Origin: Paenibacillus xylanilyticus
Lineage (GTDB): Bacteria > Bacillota > Bacilli > Paenibacillales > Paenibacillaceae
Assembly: GCF_013359935.1 (NCBI RefSeq)
Contig: NZ_JABMCB010000192.1
Span: 496,001-560,000, forward strand
DNA: 64,000 nucleotides
Reading direction: 5' to 3'
Below the pieces are notes generated by a model. That model worked only from the letters and a program-made list of their open reading frames with translations, was not told where the DNA came from and made no database searches. A program made the position numbers and the translations under genes. Below are positions 43,845-53,760 of the stretch, piece after piece (positions within the stretch are counted from its first letter, which is position 1; every line of letters starts with the position of its first letter).

Positions 43845-46800
43845 ATGCCGATTAACAAAGACCTCAAAAAAATCCTGGTGATTGGTTCCGGTCCAATCGT
43901 CATCGGTCAAGCGGCCGAGTTCGACTATGCCGGTACACAAGCTTGCCAGGCACTGAAAGAAGAAGGCGTGGAAGTTGTACTCATCAACAGCAACCCGGCA
44001 ACCATCATGACTGATACCAACATGGCTGACAAGGTGTACATCGAGCCGATTACACTCGACTTCGTCACTCAGATCATTCGTCAGGAACGTCCAGACGGAT
44101 TGCTGCCTACACTCGGCGGTCAAACCGGTTTGAACATGGCCGTGGAACTGGCTCGTGCCGGTGTCCTGGAACGTGAAAATGTGAAACTGCTCGGAACACA
44201 GCTTACGTCCATCGAGAAAGCGGAAGACCGTGATTTGTTCCGTGATCTGATGCGCGAACTGGAACAGCCTGTACCCGAGAGTGTGATCGTAACGACACTC
44301 GAAGAATCCCTTGATTTTGCAAATGAGATTGGTTATCCAATCATCGTTCGTCCTGCCTATACGCTTGGCGGAACAGGCGGCGGTATCTGCGCCAGTGAAG
44401 AAGAATTGCGCGAAACAGTGGTAGCGGGTCTGCGTTACAGCCCGATTGGCCAATGTTTGGTCGAGAAGAGCATTGCGGGTATGAAAGAAGTCGAGTATGA
44501 AGTGATGCGGGACAAAAACGATAACTGTATCGTTGTCTGCAACATGGAAAACTTTGATCCGGTAGGTGTTCATACAGGCGACAGTATCGTCGTAGCACCA
44601 AGCCAAACCCTGTCGGACCGTGAATATCAAATGCTGCGTTCAGCTTCCCTGAAAATCATCCGTGCCCTGAACATCGAGGGTGGATGTAACGTACAGTTTG
44701 CACTGGACCCACACAGCTTCCAGTACTATGTCATTGAAGTAAATCCACGGGTAAGCCGTTCCTCGGCACTGGCTTCCAAAGCAACCGGTTATCCGATTGC
44801 CAAAATGGCTGCCAAGATTGCCATGGGTTACACGCTGGACGAAATCGTAAACCCGGTAACAGGTCAAACTTATGCTTGCTTCGAACCAACACTGGATTAT
44901 ATCGTAAGCAAGATTCCCCGCTGGCCGTTCGATAAGTTTGTTTCAGCGAACCGCAAGCTGGGGACACAGATGAAAGCGACAGGCGAAGTTATGGCCATCG
45001 GCCGTACATTCGAAGAGTCGATTCACAAAGCAGTCCGCTCCCTGGAGATCGGTGTACATCGCTTGTATCTGAAGGATGCAGAAACGCTGGATGAAGCTAC
45101 GTTGAACGAGCGTTTGGTCAAAGCGGATGATGAACGCATATTCCTGATTGCGGAAGCGTTCCGCAGAGGTTATACATTGCAGCAACTTCAGGATCTGACC
45201 AAGATTGACTGGTGGTTCCTGGACAAAATTGAGGGCTTGATCGGCTTCGAAGATCGCATTCGTGAGGAATCCGAGTTGTCTTCCGAGACACTGTATCAAG
45301 CGAAACGCCTCGGATTCACGGACCGTGCCATTGCTGAGCTGCGTGCTGAAGGTCAACCAGGCAGCAAGCTGACAACAGAAGCAGAGGTAAGAGCACGTCG
45401 TGAGCAGGAAAACCTGCGTCCGGTATACAAAATGGTGGATACATGTGCAGCCGAATTCGAAGCAACAACGCCATATTACTACTCGACTTACGAAACCGAG
45501 AATGAAGTGACCCCTTCAGACAAGAAAAAAGTGGTCGTGCTTGGTTCGGGTCCAATCCGGATTGGTCAAGGAATCGAGTTTGACTATTCAACAGTTCACG
45601 CGGTATGGGCGCTGCAAAAGGCAGGTTACGAAGCGGTTATCATCAATAACAACCCGGAGACGGTTTCTACTGACTTCAATACATCGGATCGTTTGTACTT
45701 CGAGCCTCTGTTCTTCGAAGATGTCATGAACGTGATTGAACAGGAACAGCCGGTAGGGGTTATCGTACAGTTCGGTGGTCAAACGGCCATCAACCTGGCA
45801 GCACCACTGCGTAATGCAGGTGTAACCATTCTCGGAACAGATTTGGAAAGCATCGATGAGGCAGAGGATCGCAAGAAATTTGAACGTCTTCTCTCCCGTC
45901 TGGAAATTGCACAGCCTAAAGGTAAAACAGTCATTTCCGTAGATGATGCGGTAGAGACGGCACAAAGCTTGGGTTATCCGGTACTGGTTCGTCCTTCCTA
46001 CGTACTCGGCGGTCGCGCCATGGAGATTGTATACTCCGATGCCGAATTGCTGACATATATGGAACAGGCGGTTAAAATCAATCCGGAGCACCCGGTACTT
46101 ATTGACCGTTACATGATGGGTAAAGAAGTCGAGGTTGACGCCATCTGCGATGGTGAAACGGTATTGATTCCGGGGATCATGGAGCATATCGAGCGTGCAG
46201 GGGTTCACTCTGGTGACTCCATCGCGGTATATCCTCCTCAACATCTGTCCCAGGATATGAAAGAGAAAATTGTAGAGATAACAATCAAAATTGCGAAAGA
46301 ACTGAAAACGGTAGGTTTGGTCAACATCCAGTTTGTTATCCATGATGGCCAAGTGTACATTATCGAGGTGAACCCGCGTTCATCCCGTACCGTGCCATTC
46401 CTGAGCAAAGTAACCAACATTCCGATGGCGAACCTGGCAACACAAGCCATTCTGGGTGTGAAACTGAAAGATCTTGGTTATGTTGACGGTCTGTGGCCAG
46501 AGTCGGATCATGTATCTGTCAAAGTGCCGGTCTTCTCCTTCGCGAAGCTGCGTCGTGTGGAACCAACCCTCGGACCTGAGATGAAATCCACAGGTGAGGT
46601 TATGGGTCGTGACCCGAATTACGCCAAAGCGTTGTTCAAAGGTCTCATCGGAGCAGGAATGAAAATTCCGGCAACCGGAGCGATTGTAGTGACTGTAGCA
46701 GACAAAGACAAGGATGAAGCTGTACCATTGCTCGAAGGTTTCTACAGACTGGGTTACAAAATCATGGCTACTGGCGGAACAGCAGCTGCGCTTGAAGCAG

Positions 46801-47063
46801 CGAACATTCCGGTAACGACTGTGAACAAATTGAGTGAAGGTTCGCCGAACATTTTGGATATGATTCGCAGCGGCGAAGCGAACTTTGTCTTCAACACACT
46901 GACCAAAGGTAAAACGCCACAGCGTGACGGGTTCCGGATTCGTCGTGAAGCGGTAGAGAACGGCATTGTATGTATGACTTCATTGGATACGATTCGCGCC
47001 CTGCTGAGAATGCTGGAAACGATCAACTTCTCCTCTGAGGCCATGCCAGCCTTTGTTGAATAA
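43845..47063 (+). CDS. carB: Carbamoyl-phosphate synthase large subunit
   Basis: Makes carbamoyl phosphate from bicarbonate, ammonia and two ATP. The 1072-residue protein consists of two homologous ATP-grasp halves (about 1-400 and 545-930), an oligomerisation domain between them and a C-terminal MGS-like allosteric domain (about 930-1072). The duplicated IGSGPIVIGQAAEFDYAGTQ and GSGPIRIGQGIEFDYSTVH motifs mark the two halves. ATG after aaggagcg. A weak hairpin (aggacatc/gatgtcct) lies at about 47078-47115 before pyrF. It is the only CPSase in the window, so its product may serve arginine synthesis too. Confidence 0.97.
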   Translation: MPINKDLKKILVIGSGPIVIGQAAEFDYAGTQACQALKEEGVEVVLINSNPATIMTDTNMADKVYIEPITLDFVTQIIRQERPDGLLPTLGGQTGLNMAVELARAGVLERENVKLLGTQLTSIEKAEDRDLFRDLMRELEQPVPESVIVTTLEESLDFANEIGYPIIVRPAYTLGGTGGGICASEEELRETVVAGLRYSPIGQCLVEKSIAGMKEVEYEVMRDKNDNCIVVCNMENFDPVGVHTGDSIVVAPSQTLSDREYQMLRSASLKIIRALNIEGGCNVQFALDPHSFQYYVIEVNPRVSRSSALASKATGYPIAKMAAKIAMGYTLDEIVNPVTGQTYACFEPTLDYIVSKIPRWPFDKFVSANRKLGTQMKATGEVMAIGRTFEESIHKAVRSLEIGVHRLYLKDAETLDEATLNERLVKADDERIFLIAEAFRRGYTLQQLQDLTKIDWWFLDKIEGLIGFEDRIREESELSSETLYQAKRLGFTDRAIAELRAEGQPGSKLTTEAEVRARREQENLRPVYKMVDTCAAEFEATTPYYYSTYETENEVTPSDKKKVVVLGSGPIRIGQGIEFDYSTVHAVWALQKAGYEAVIINNNPETVSTDFNTSDRLYFEPLFFEDVMNVIEQEQPVGVIVQFGGQTAINLAAPLRNAGVTILGTDLESIDEAEDRKKFERLLSRLEIAQPKGKTVISVDDAVETAQSLGYPVLVRPSYVLGGRAMEIVYSDAELLTYMEQAVKINPEHPVLIDRYMMGKEVEVDAICDGETVLIPGIMEHIERAGVHSGDSIAVYPPQHLSQDMKEKIVEITIKIAKELKTVGLVNIQFVIHDGQVYIIEVNPRSSRTVPFLSKVTNIPMANLATQAILGVKLKDLGYVDGLWPESDHVSVKVPVFSFAKLRRVEPTLGPEMKSTGEVMGRDPNYAKALFKGLIGAGMKIPATGAIVVTVADKDKDEAVPLLEGFYRLGYKIMATGGTAAALEAANIPVTTVNKLSEGSPNILDMIRSGEANFVFNTLTKGKTPQRDGFRIRREAVENGIVCMTSLDTIRALLRMLETINFSSEAMPAFVE

Positions 47064-47164
47064 GTAATCTCTGATGAAGGACATCAGTCAGCCTGAGGGT
47101 TGGCGGGATGTCCTTTATATCGGGCAAAAACGGAAAAACAAGCATGTGGAAGGAGCGGGACTGG

Positions 47165-47905
47165 ATGAATCAACCTGAATTCAATGAAATGGCTGGCCGA
47201 TTAATGGTCGCCCTGGATTATCCTGATGCGGAACAGGCGCAGGAACTGGTACAGGCATTAGAGGGCATTCCCTGTTATCTAAAAGTGGGGATGCAGCTGT
47301 TCTACGCAGCGGGTCCGGATTTTATCCGGGAGTTGAAAGCGAAAGGGTACTCCGTGTTTCTCGATGTGAAAATGCACGATATCCCCAACACCGTTCGCGG
47401 TGGTGCCGAAAGTATAACCCGACTTGGCGTGGACATGTTCAATGTGCACGCAGCTGGCGGTACGAGCATGATGCGTGCTGCACGTGAAGGAGCGGAAGCG
47501 GCCCTGGCTTCAAACCCTTCTCTTAGCCGACCGGAGATTATCGCGGTTACCCAGCTTACCAGTACAAGCCAGGAAACGATGAACCGTGAGATCGGCATCG
47601 AGGGAAGTGTGGAAGCGGCAGTGGTTCGTTATGCTGGACTGGCCCATGAGGCAGGTCTGGATGGCGTAGTTGCTTCTCCCCTTGAGGTGCCGGCCATTCG
47701 GGCAGCCTGCGGCAGTGATTTCCACACCGTTACTCCGGGAATTCGGCCAGCAGGAAGTGGGTTGGGTGACCAGACCCGTGTCCTCACACCGGGTGAAGCC
47801 ATTGCCAGAGGCAGCCATTACATTGTTGTAGGCAGACCAATTACAGGTGCCCCCAATCCACGTGAAGCAGCAGAAACCATTTTGAAGGAGATGTTGAACG
47901 CATGA
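47165..47905 (+). CDS. pyrF: Orotidine 5'-phosphate decarboxylase
   Basis: TIM-barrel enzyme converting OMP to UMP. The 246-residue protein has the active-site DVKMHDIPNTV motif near 67-77 (the Asp-Lys-Asp network) and the phosphate loop VVGRPITGAPNP near 222-233. The ATG at 47165 follows ggaaggagcg; the frame continues to 47108 and another ATG exists at 47144, but this start gives the usual length. It overlaps pyrE by 4 bases. Confidence 0.95.
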   Translation: MNQPEFNEMAGRLMVALDYPDAEQAQELVQALEGIPCYLKVGMQLFYAAGPDFIRELKAKGYSVFLDVKMHDIPNTVRGGAESITRLGVDMFNVHAAGGTSMMRAAREGAEAALASNPSLSRPEIIAVTQLTSTSQETMNREIGIEGSVEAAVVRYAGLAHEAGLDGVVASPLEVPAIRAACGSDFHTVTPGIRPAGSGLGDQTRVLTPGEAIARGSHYIVVGRPITGAPNPREAAETILKEMLNA

Positions 47906-48543
47906 TCGCACTGAACGAGATTCCCAACCACATTGCTTCCCAACTTTTGAAAATTAACGCCGTGGCACTGCGCCCGCAGCAGCCATTTACCTGGACATCG
48001 GGTATAAAGTCTCCAATCTACTGTGACAACCGTTTGACGATGTCCTATCCGGAGATCCGCAATGATATTGCTGAAGCCTTCGCAAGTATCATTCGTGAGC
48101 AATATCCTGATGCAGAAGTTATTGCAGGTACAGCAACCGCGGGAATCCCGCATGCAGCCTGGGTGGCTCAGAAGCTCGATCTGCCAATGGCCTACATTCG
48201 TGACAAAGCAAAAGGGCATGGCAAGGAAAACCTGATTGAAGGCATCATTACCGAAGGTCAAAAAGTGGTTGTTATTGAGGACCTGATCTCTACAGGAGGC
48301 AGTTCCATCAAAGCCGCAGAAGCGGTACGTGCAGCAGGGGCAACGCCATTAGCCGTGCTTGCGATTTTCAGCTATCAGCTGGATAAAGGGGTAAAAGCAT
48401 TTGAAGAAGCTGGCATTCAGCTGCAAACTCTTTCCAATTATACAGCTCTAATGGACGTGGCACTTGCTCAGGGGACAATCCAGGAGAGTGATTTTGAGCT
48501 GCTCAAATCATGGCGTGAAGATCCTTCTTCATTTGGTAAATAA
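47902..48543 (+). CDS. pyrE: Orotate phosphoribosyltransferase
   Basis: Joins orotate to PRPP to give OMP. The 213-residue protein carries the PRPP motif VVVIEDLISTGGSSIKAAEAV near 117-137 and the flexible catalytic loop RDKAKGHGKEN near 97-107. ATG 47902 overlaps the pyrF stop. Last gene of the operon, followed by a terminator. pyrK and pyrD are not in the operon, so the dihydroorotate dehydrogenase step must be encoded elsewhere. Confidence 0.96.
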   Translation: MIALNEIPNHIASQLLKINAVALRPQQPFTWTSGIKSPIYCDNRLTMSYPEIRNDIAEAFASIIREQYPDAEVIAGTATAGIPHAAWVAQKLDLPMAYIRDKAKGHGKENLIEGIITEGQKVVVIEDLISTGGSSIKAAEAVRAAGATPLAVLAIFSYQLDKGVKAFEEAGIQLQTLSNYTALMDVALAQGTIQESDFELLKSWREDPSSFGK

Positions 48544-48634
48544 TATCATCTGCTAATCAACAACTGCTCGTTTGTAAACAGTATCAAAATTGTAATGATT
48601 GGCGTTATAGAGGCAAATTCATGGAATAGGCAAG

Positions 48635-48663
48635 AAGCATCCCGCACTTTGGGATGCTTTTTT
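48635..48663 (+). terminator. Intrinsic terminator of the pyr operon
   Basis: aagcatccc and gggatgctt form a perfect 9-bp stem with a seven-base loop and T-run. Confidence 0.92.
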
Positions 48664-48814
48664 CGTTTGTTCATCAAAATATTAACTTTTTCCCGGCAAC
48701 GTTGTAAAAAGCTTGTAACTTTTAGTTGGGATCGGTCGTTTATAATGCAGTGTAGTATGGAATAGATTTCTATTTTTAGTACCCTTAAAGAAATGAACGG
48801 GATGTTAAGAGAGG

Positions 48815-49756
48815 ATGAGCGTGATTGCTGGCATGAAGAAGTTATTTTCCAGAACCAGATCTGCCAAAAGCCAGTCTGGAGAGACCCATGCAGAGGGACA
48901 AACGGAACAGCAGAACACAGCCGGGCAGGAGAACTTGGCATACATAAGTAAACCCGAAAGTCCTTCAAATAACTCGCAACCCATGACCGATGGAACAAGC
49001 CAAGATGAGGTGGCTGTTGCCGCTGCTGAACCGGAAGCGAAGTCCAAGCCTGTGGAAAAGGCCAGTTTGCTGCCTCCGTATGATGGGCCTGTGCTGGAAG
49101 TTCGTAATGTACATCGCAGCTTTCAGACGGGCAGCCGGATTATCCATGTTCTCAAAGGCATTGACATGGAAGTCAACCCACAGCAGCTTGTCATGTTGAA
49201 GGGGAGATCCGGCTCAGGCAAAACGACTCTGCTTAATATGCTTGGTGGGCTGGATCAGCCTTCAAGTGGTGACATTTTATTTTCCGGGCAGCCTTTGCAG
49301 GATTGGGGTGACCGGAAACGGACTTCTCTGCGGCGCAAGGAAATTGGCTTTATTTTTCAGGCGTATGCACTGATGCCCTTGCTGTCGGCTTGGGAAAATG
49401 TCGAGTTATCACTGCGAATGGCGGATGTGCCTCGTTCAGAATGGAAGGAACGGGTAGGTCATTGTCTGGATCTGGTCGGACTGACCAAACGGGTGAAACA
49501 CCGGCCATTCGAAATGTCCGGGGGGGAACAGCAGCGGGTCGCGATTGCCAAAGCCATTGCGCATAGACCCCGACTGCTGCTTGCGGATGAGCCGACAGCC
49601 GAGCTGGATTCCAAAATGGGCGCACAGGTGATGGCCGTATTTCGCAATATTATTGAAGTGGAACAAGTAACAATATGTATGACGACACACGATCCTACGA
49701 TTTTGGAGGTTGCGGACCATGTTTATGAAATGGCGGACGGCAGATTTATCAAGTAA
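48815..49756 (+). CDS. MacB/LolD-type ABC transporter ATPase with long N-terminal extension
   Basis: ATP-binding subunit of 313 residues. The first 90 residues are hydrophilic and low-complexity (Gln/Glu/Ser/Ala), unlike typical 220-240-residue LolD/MacB ATPases. The ATPase follows: Walker A GRSGSGKTT near 130-138, Q-loop FIFQAYALMP, signature MSGGEQQR near 232-239, Walker B LLLADEPTAELDS, and H-loop TTHDP. All catalytic residues are present. ATG after gagagg. A TATAAT at 48741-48746 may be its promoter -10, though no good -35 at 17 bases is seen. The gene overlaps the adaptor gene by 38 bases. Confidence 0.88.
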   Translation: MSVIAGMKKLFSRTRSAKSQSGETHAEGQTEQQNTAGQENLAYISKPESPSNNSQPMTDGTSQDEVAVAAAEPEAKSKPVEKASLLPPYDGPVLEVRNVHRSFQTGSRIIHVLKGIDMEVNPQQLVMLKGRSGSGKTTLLNMLGGLDQPSSGDILFSGQPLQDWGDRKRTSLRRKEIGFIFQAYALMPLLSAWENVELSLRMADVPRSEWKERVGHCLDLVGLTKRVKHRPFEMSGGEQQRVAIAKAIAHRPRLLLADEPTAELDSKMGAQVMAVFRNIIEVEQVTICMTTHDPTILEVADHVYEMADGRFIK

Positions 49757-50834
49757 AGGGGCCGCTCCGAAAAGGGGGAAACGTGCAGCACTTGTTGTGA
49801 TTGGTGCAATCGTGGCTGCAACGATGACAGGCTGCTCATTGCTGCCGGCAGAAACAGAGGAAGAAGTACTTCCGCCGATTACACCGCCTACGATTTCCAA
49901 AAAGCCGGAATATGAAGTCCGGACAGAAACACTGGAGAAAAAGGTTAGCGGCAGCGGCAAAATGATGAGTCAGCGGGAAGAAAAGGTGTATTTCACGCTG
50001 GACGGCATGCACATCAAGGAATTGAATGTAAAGCCGGGGGATAAAGTGAAAAAGGGTCAACTCCTCGCCGTACTTGATGTGGAGAGTGTGGAGAAGGAAA
50101 TTCGAGCCAAGAAACTTCAGATTCGGAAATCGGAAGTGCAAATGAAAGAAACGCTTCGCAAGCGGGACGAAATGGATCCGGTGGAATTCGAAGAAGCCAC
50201 CATCGCATTTGAAGAGCTGCGCCAGGAACTGGCTGATCTGGAGGAACAGATTGGCAAAGCGACGCTGACCGCTCCCTTTGGGGGAACGATTATTGCGGTC
50301 CAGGTGGAGAAAGGCGCAGCTGTCAAAGCCTACGATCCAATTGCAACCATTGCAGATACATCGAATCTGATTGTAGCAGCAACGTTTGCGAAGGAAGATC
50401 TGGAAAAGTTCTCAGCTGGCATGAAAGCAGATGTGGACATCAACGGAGCAGGCAAGGTTTCTGGCAAAGTTAAAGTAATGCCTGTCGCTCAAGCAACTGG
50501 AAATGGAAGCGGAAACGGTGAAGGTAGCGGCGAAGGCGGAACGCCTCCGGTCAAAGAGACCCTCGACCAATATGTCATCGTCTCACTGACTAAAATGCCC
50601 AAGGGTGTGGAACGCGGAACCCCTCTAACGGTATCCATTGTAACCCAGCGTACGGAGGATGCCATTGTCATTCCTGTCTCGGCGCTGCGCTCCATCGGTT
50701 CTAGAACATACGTGCAGGTCGTTGAGAGCGATGGCAGCAAACGTGAAGTGGACGTTGAAGTGGGACAGCAGACCTCTACGGATGTTGAAATTCTGAAAGG
50801 TCTGACCGTTGGACAGAAAGTGGTGGGCCGCTAA
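49719..50834 (+). CDS. Membrane-fusion-type adaptor lipoprotein (HlyD/MacA-like)
   Basis: Predicted lipoprotein of 371 residues. It has a basic N terminus, a hydrophobic stretch (about 20-38), and a lipobox ending MTGC (Cys near 41), processed by LspA. The mature part has the biotinyl-lipoyl-like hairpin halves split by a coiled-coil segment (about 115-170) and a beta-barrel domain, the MacA layout. A Gly/Ser/Glu-rich insert (about 255-275) interrupts the barrel region. The ATG at 49719 is 9 bases after ggagg, inside the previous gene; TTG 49710 is less likely. It should link the ATPase/permease pair to an extracellular target. Confidence 0.85.
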   Translation: MFMKWRTADLSSKGAAPKRGKRAALVVIGAIVAATMTGCSLLPAETEEEVLPPITPPTISKKPEYEVRTETLEKKVSGSGKMMSQREEKVYFTLDGMHIKELNVKPGDKVKKGQLLAVLDVESVEKEIRAKKLQIRKSEVQMKETLRKRDEMDPVEFEEATIAFEELRQELADLEEQIGKATLTAPFGGTIIAVQVEKGAAVKAYDPIATIADTSNLIVAATFAKEDLEKFSAGMKADVDINGAGKVSGKVKVMPVAQATGNGSGNGEGSGEGGTPPVKETLDQYVIVSLTKMPKGVERGTPLTVSIVTQRTEDAIVIPVSALRSIGSRTYVQVVESDGSKREVDVEVGQQTSTDVEILKGLTVGQKVVGR

Positions 50835-53758
50835 TGGGGCTGCCATTGCTCAGGCTGTTGTTCCGCAAAATGTGGAACACCCGTTGGATGACATTCAGCA
50901 CACTGATCGGACTGATTGTGGCGGTTGCGTTCACCGTCAGTATTCCGATGTATGCCGATGGTGCGTTGAAACGGGTGGTGGCACAGACCCTGCAGGATAA
51001 CAGTGAGGGGTTGCCTGCAGGTTCATTGCTTATGAGTTATCAGGCACCGGGTGGAGTCAAGACAGACACGCTCGGTCTCGATGAGGTGGATCGTTATATT
51101 CGTGAGGATGTGCCTCGCGATATCGGTTTTCCGTTCCATACGTATGTAAACTCTAGATCCATTCGCAGTACGGAGGTGAATCCGGAGGATCCAACCAAGG
51201 TGGATGCCAGTCGGGTTCGAAGCATGACGCTTGGCACGATGAGCGGACTGGACGCACAGGTGAATTACTCTGCCGGTGTGAAGCCGGGCAATCAGCTCAA
51301 GGATGACATTATTGAAGCGGTCATGCTGGAGGAAGGCATGTATCGGAATGATCTGCACGTCGGAGACATTCTGGAATACCCGGTGTACAGTGGATTGGAT
51401 ATTACACTGCGTGTCAAAATAACCGGCTCCTTCAAGGCGGATGATCTGAAAAGCCCGTACTGGGTTCAAGGATTTGATGGCATGATGAACGGTCTGTATG
51501 TGGATGAGTCGGTATTTAACGATGTTTTATTGAAGGAAAAAGGGATTCCGCTTCAGAATTCGCGTTGGTATTATGCGTTTGATCTGAAGGAAATCCAAAC
51601 CAGCCAGCTGCCGGGTCTGACTTCCATGCTGGAACGGCTTGATATTGATCTGTACCAGCGGCTTAAGGATACGAAGGTGGATATTACATTTGGCGATCTG
51701 CTGAAGCAGTTCCGCAGTCAGAGTCTGCAACTGCAGACGATGTTATTCACATTGGCCGCACCGATGATTGCCATGGTCTTTTATTTTATTGCCATGAATG
51801 CCAGGCAGTCACTGCAGAAGCAGGAAAGTGACATTGCGGTATTGAGAAGTCGCGGAGCTTCTGCCCGACAGATTTTCTCCCTGTACCTGCTGGAAGGTAT
51901 CTTTCTCGGGGCAATTGCACTGGTGATCGGACCCATGCTGGGTTGGTTCATGGCCAAAAGCATCGGTTCAGCCAGTGGATTCCTGTCATTCGTGGATCGC
52001 AAATCGATTCCGATCGGTATATCAAAAGAAGCCATTCTGCTTGGCCTTGTGGCAGTGCTCGTAGCGATCATTGCTTCACTCATTCCGGCAATAACCTATG
52101 CACGAGCGACGATTGTTTCAGCCAAAAGACGTCAGGCACGTACGGATCGTGCTCCGGTATGGCAGCGCTGGTTCCTGGATATTGTACTGATGGGTCTCGC
52201 AGGTTATGGATACTACCTGTTCTATGAGCGTCAGATGTTGACTTTCCAGACGGGCATGACGACAGATCAGCTGCAGGTACAGCCATTCCTGTTTTTTGTA
52301 CCTGCACTGGCAATCTTTGCTCTGGGTCTGTTCTTCCTGCGGTTGTTCCCGTGGATTCTGAAACTCATACAGTTGATCGGGCGCAAGTTTTTGCCGGTTC
52401 CGCTGTACTTGACCCTGACGCAGCTGTCACGTTCATCGTCGTCATACTACCCATTGATGATTCTGCTTGTCTTGACTCTCGGGCTTGGTGTGTACAACTC
52501 GGCTGCAGCCCGGACGATTGATCTGAACTCCACCGAGCGTACGCTGTACCGTTACGGCTCCGATGTGATCATGCAAACGGTGTGGGAAGGGACACCCGAG
52601 GTTAAGCCTGGGGGTTCCGGTCAAAACGGCGGGTCAGGTGGAGGTCAACAGGGTGGTGGAAACGGTGGCGGTGGCGGTTCTGCTGGCGGCGGAGCTTCCG
52701 GTGGAGGCAATGGTGGTGGCGCCCCAGGTGGGGGCGGCGGAAACTCACAGCCATCCAAAGTCATCTATTCCGAACCGCCATTCGAAGTATTCCGCAGGCT
52801 GGACGGTGTGGAACATGCAGCAAGAGTGCTGCAGACGAAAGGGAATATCATTGTATCCGGCAAATCCGGCGGCCAGGGCATGCTGGTCGGGATTGATAAT
52901 GTGGACTTTGCTAAGGTGGCCTGGTTCCGTAACGATCTATTCCCTGCACACCCTTATAAGTATCTCGATTTGTTGGGCAAATATGAAGGTGCGGTTTTGA
53001 TCTCCTCCAAATTTGCCGATAAGTTCAAGCTCAAAACCGGGGATCTGCTCTCCATCGGTGTTCAGGGCCAGGCGATTGAATTTGTGGTCTTTGGCATCAT
53101 TCCTTACTGGCCTGCCCAGTACCCGGATCAGACGCCATTCTTTGTGGCCAATCTGGACTATATCTATGATCAGGTGCCTCTGATCCCTTATGAGGTTTGG
53201 CTGAAAATGGAGCCGGATGCGAAGGTTGCACCATTGATGGAGAAACTTGCGGCGGAGGGCATTGAGCTATCGTCCGTACGCGATGTGCGTACTGAATTGG
53301 TATCCCAGGGCAAACATCCGTCACGTGGTGGTGTGTTCGGCATACTGAGTCTGGGCTTCCTGGTATCGGTCATTATCTCCCTGATCGGATACATCCTGTA
53401 CTGGTTTTTCAATCTCTCAGGACGTGTCGTGCAGTTCGGGGTGCTACGGGCCATGGGATTATCACGTGCACAGCTGAGCGGTATGCTGCTCCTGGAGCAA
53501 GTGTTTACCGCTGGACTATCCATCCTGCTCGGGATTGGAATCGGTCAGGTATCCAGTCGTCTGTTCCTGCCATTCCTTCAAACGACGGACAATGTATCTG
53601 CACAGGTGCCTCCGTTCCGGATTGTGTTTGAACAACAAGACATGCTGCAGCTGTATGGCGTGACGGTGGTCATGCTGGTTGTTGGAGCAACAATGCTGTT
53701 GTGGCAGATTCGCAGACTGCGGGTTCACCAGGCGGTCAAAATGGGAGAGGAGAGGTAA
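50834..53758 (+). CDS. Double-FtsX ABC transporter permease with glycine-rich insert
   Basis: Permease of 974 residues with about ten membrane helices arranged as two FtsX/MacB-type units: an N-terminal helix, a large outside domain, three helices (about 305-430), two or three middle helices (about 440-560), a second outside domain, and three helices at 835-965. Residues 594-637, at the start of the second outside domain, are almost pure Gly with Ser, Gln, Asn and Ala. The ATG overlaps the adaptor stop by one base. One double permease with two ATPases (48815 and 53761) suggests a heterodimeric ATPase. Substrate unknown. Confidence 0.85.
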   Translation: MGLPLLRLLFRKMWNTRWMTFSTLIGLIVAVAFTVSIPMYADGALKRVVAQTLQDNSEGLPAGSLLMSYQAPGGVKTDTLGLDEVDRYIREDVPRDIGFPFHTYVNSRSIRSTEVNPEDPTKVDASRVRSMTLGTMSGLDAQVNYSAGVKPGNQLKDDIIEAVMLEEGMYRNDLHVGDILEYPVYSGLDITLRVKITGSFKADDLKSPYWVQGFDGMMNGLYVDESVFNDVLLKEKGIPLQNSRWYYAFDLKEIQTSQLPGLTSMLERLDIDLYQRLKDTKVDITFGDLLKQFRSQSLQLQTMLFTLAAPMIAMVFYFIAMNARQSLQKQESDIAVLRSRGASARQIFSLYLLEGIFLGAIALVIGPMLGWFMAKSIGSASGFLSFVDRKSIPIGISKEAILLGLVAVLVAIIASLIPAITYARATIVSAKRRQARTDRAPVWQRWFLDIVLMGLAGYGYYLFYERQMLTFQTGMTTDQLQVQPFLFFVPALAIFALGLFFLRLFPWILKLIQLIGRKFLPVPLYLTLTQLSRSSSSYYPLMILLVLTLGLGVYNSAAARTIDLNSTERTLYRYGSDVIMQTVWEGTPEVKPGGSGQNGGSGGGQQGGGNGGGGGSAGGGASGGGNGGGAPGGGGGNSQPSKVIYSEPPFEVFRRLDGVEHAARVLQTKGNIIVSGKSGGQGMLVGIDNVDFAKVAWFRNDLFPAHPYKYLDLLGKYEGAVLISSKFADKFKLKTGDLLSIGVQGQAIEFVVFGIIPYWPAQYPDQTPFFVANLDYIYDQVPLIPYEVWLKMEPDAKVAPLMEKLAAEGIELSSVRDVRTELVSQGKHPSRGGVFGILSLGFLVSVIISLIGYILYWFFNLSGRVVQFGVLRAMGLSRAQLSGMLLLEQVFTAGLSILLGIGIGQVSSRLFLPFLQTTDNVSAQVPPFRIVFEQQDMLQLYGVTVVMLVVGATMLLWQIRRLRVHQAVKMGEER

Positions 53759-53760
53759 AC

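Noticed and set aside
45588..46352. 254-codon minus-strand frame inside carB
   Set aside because: Shadow frame of the conserved second half of CarB, without ribosome site or plausible composition.
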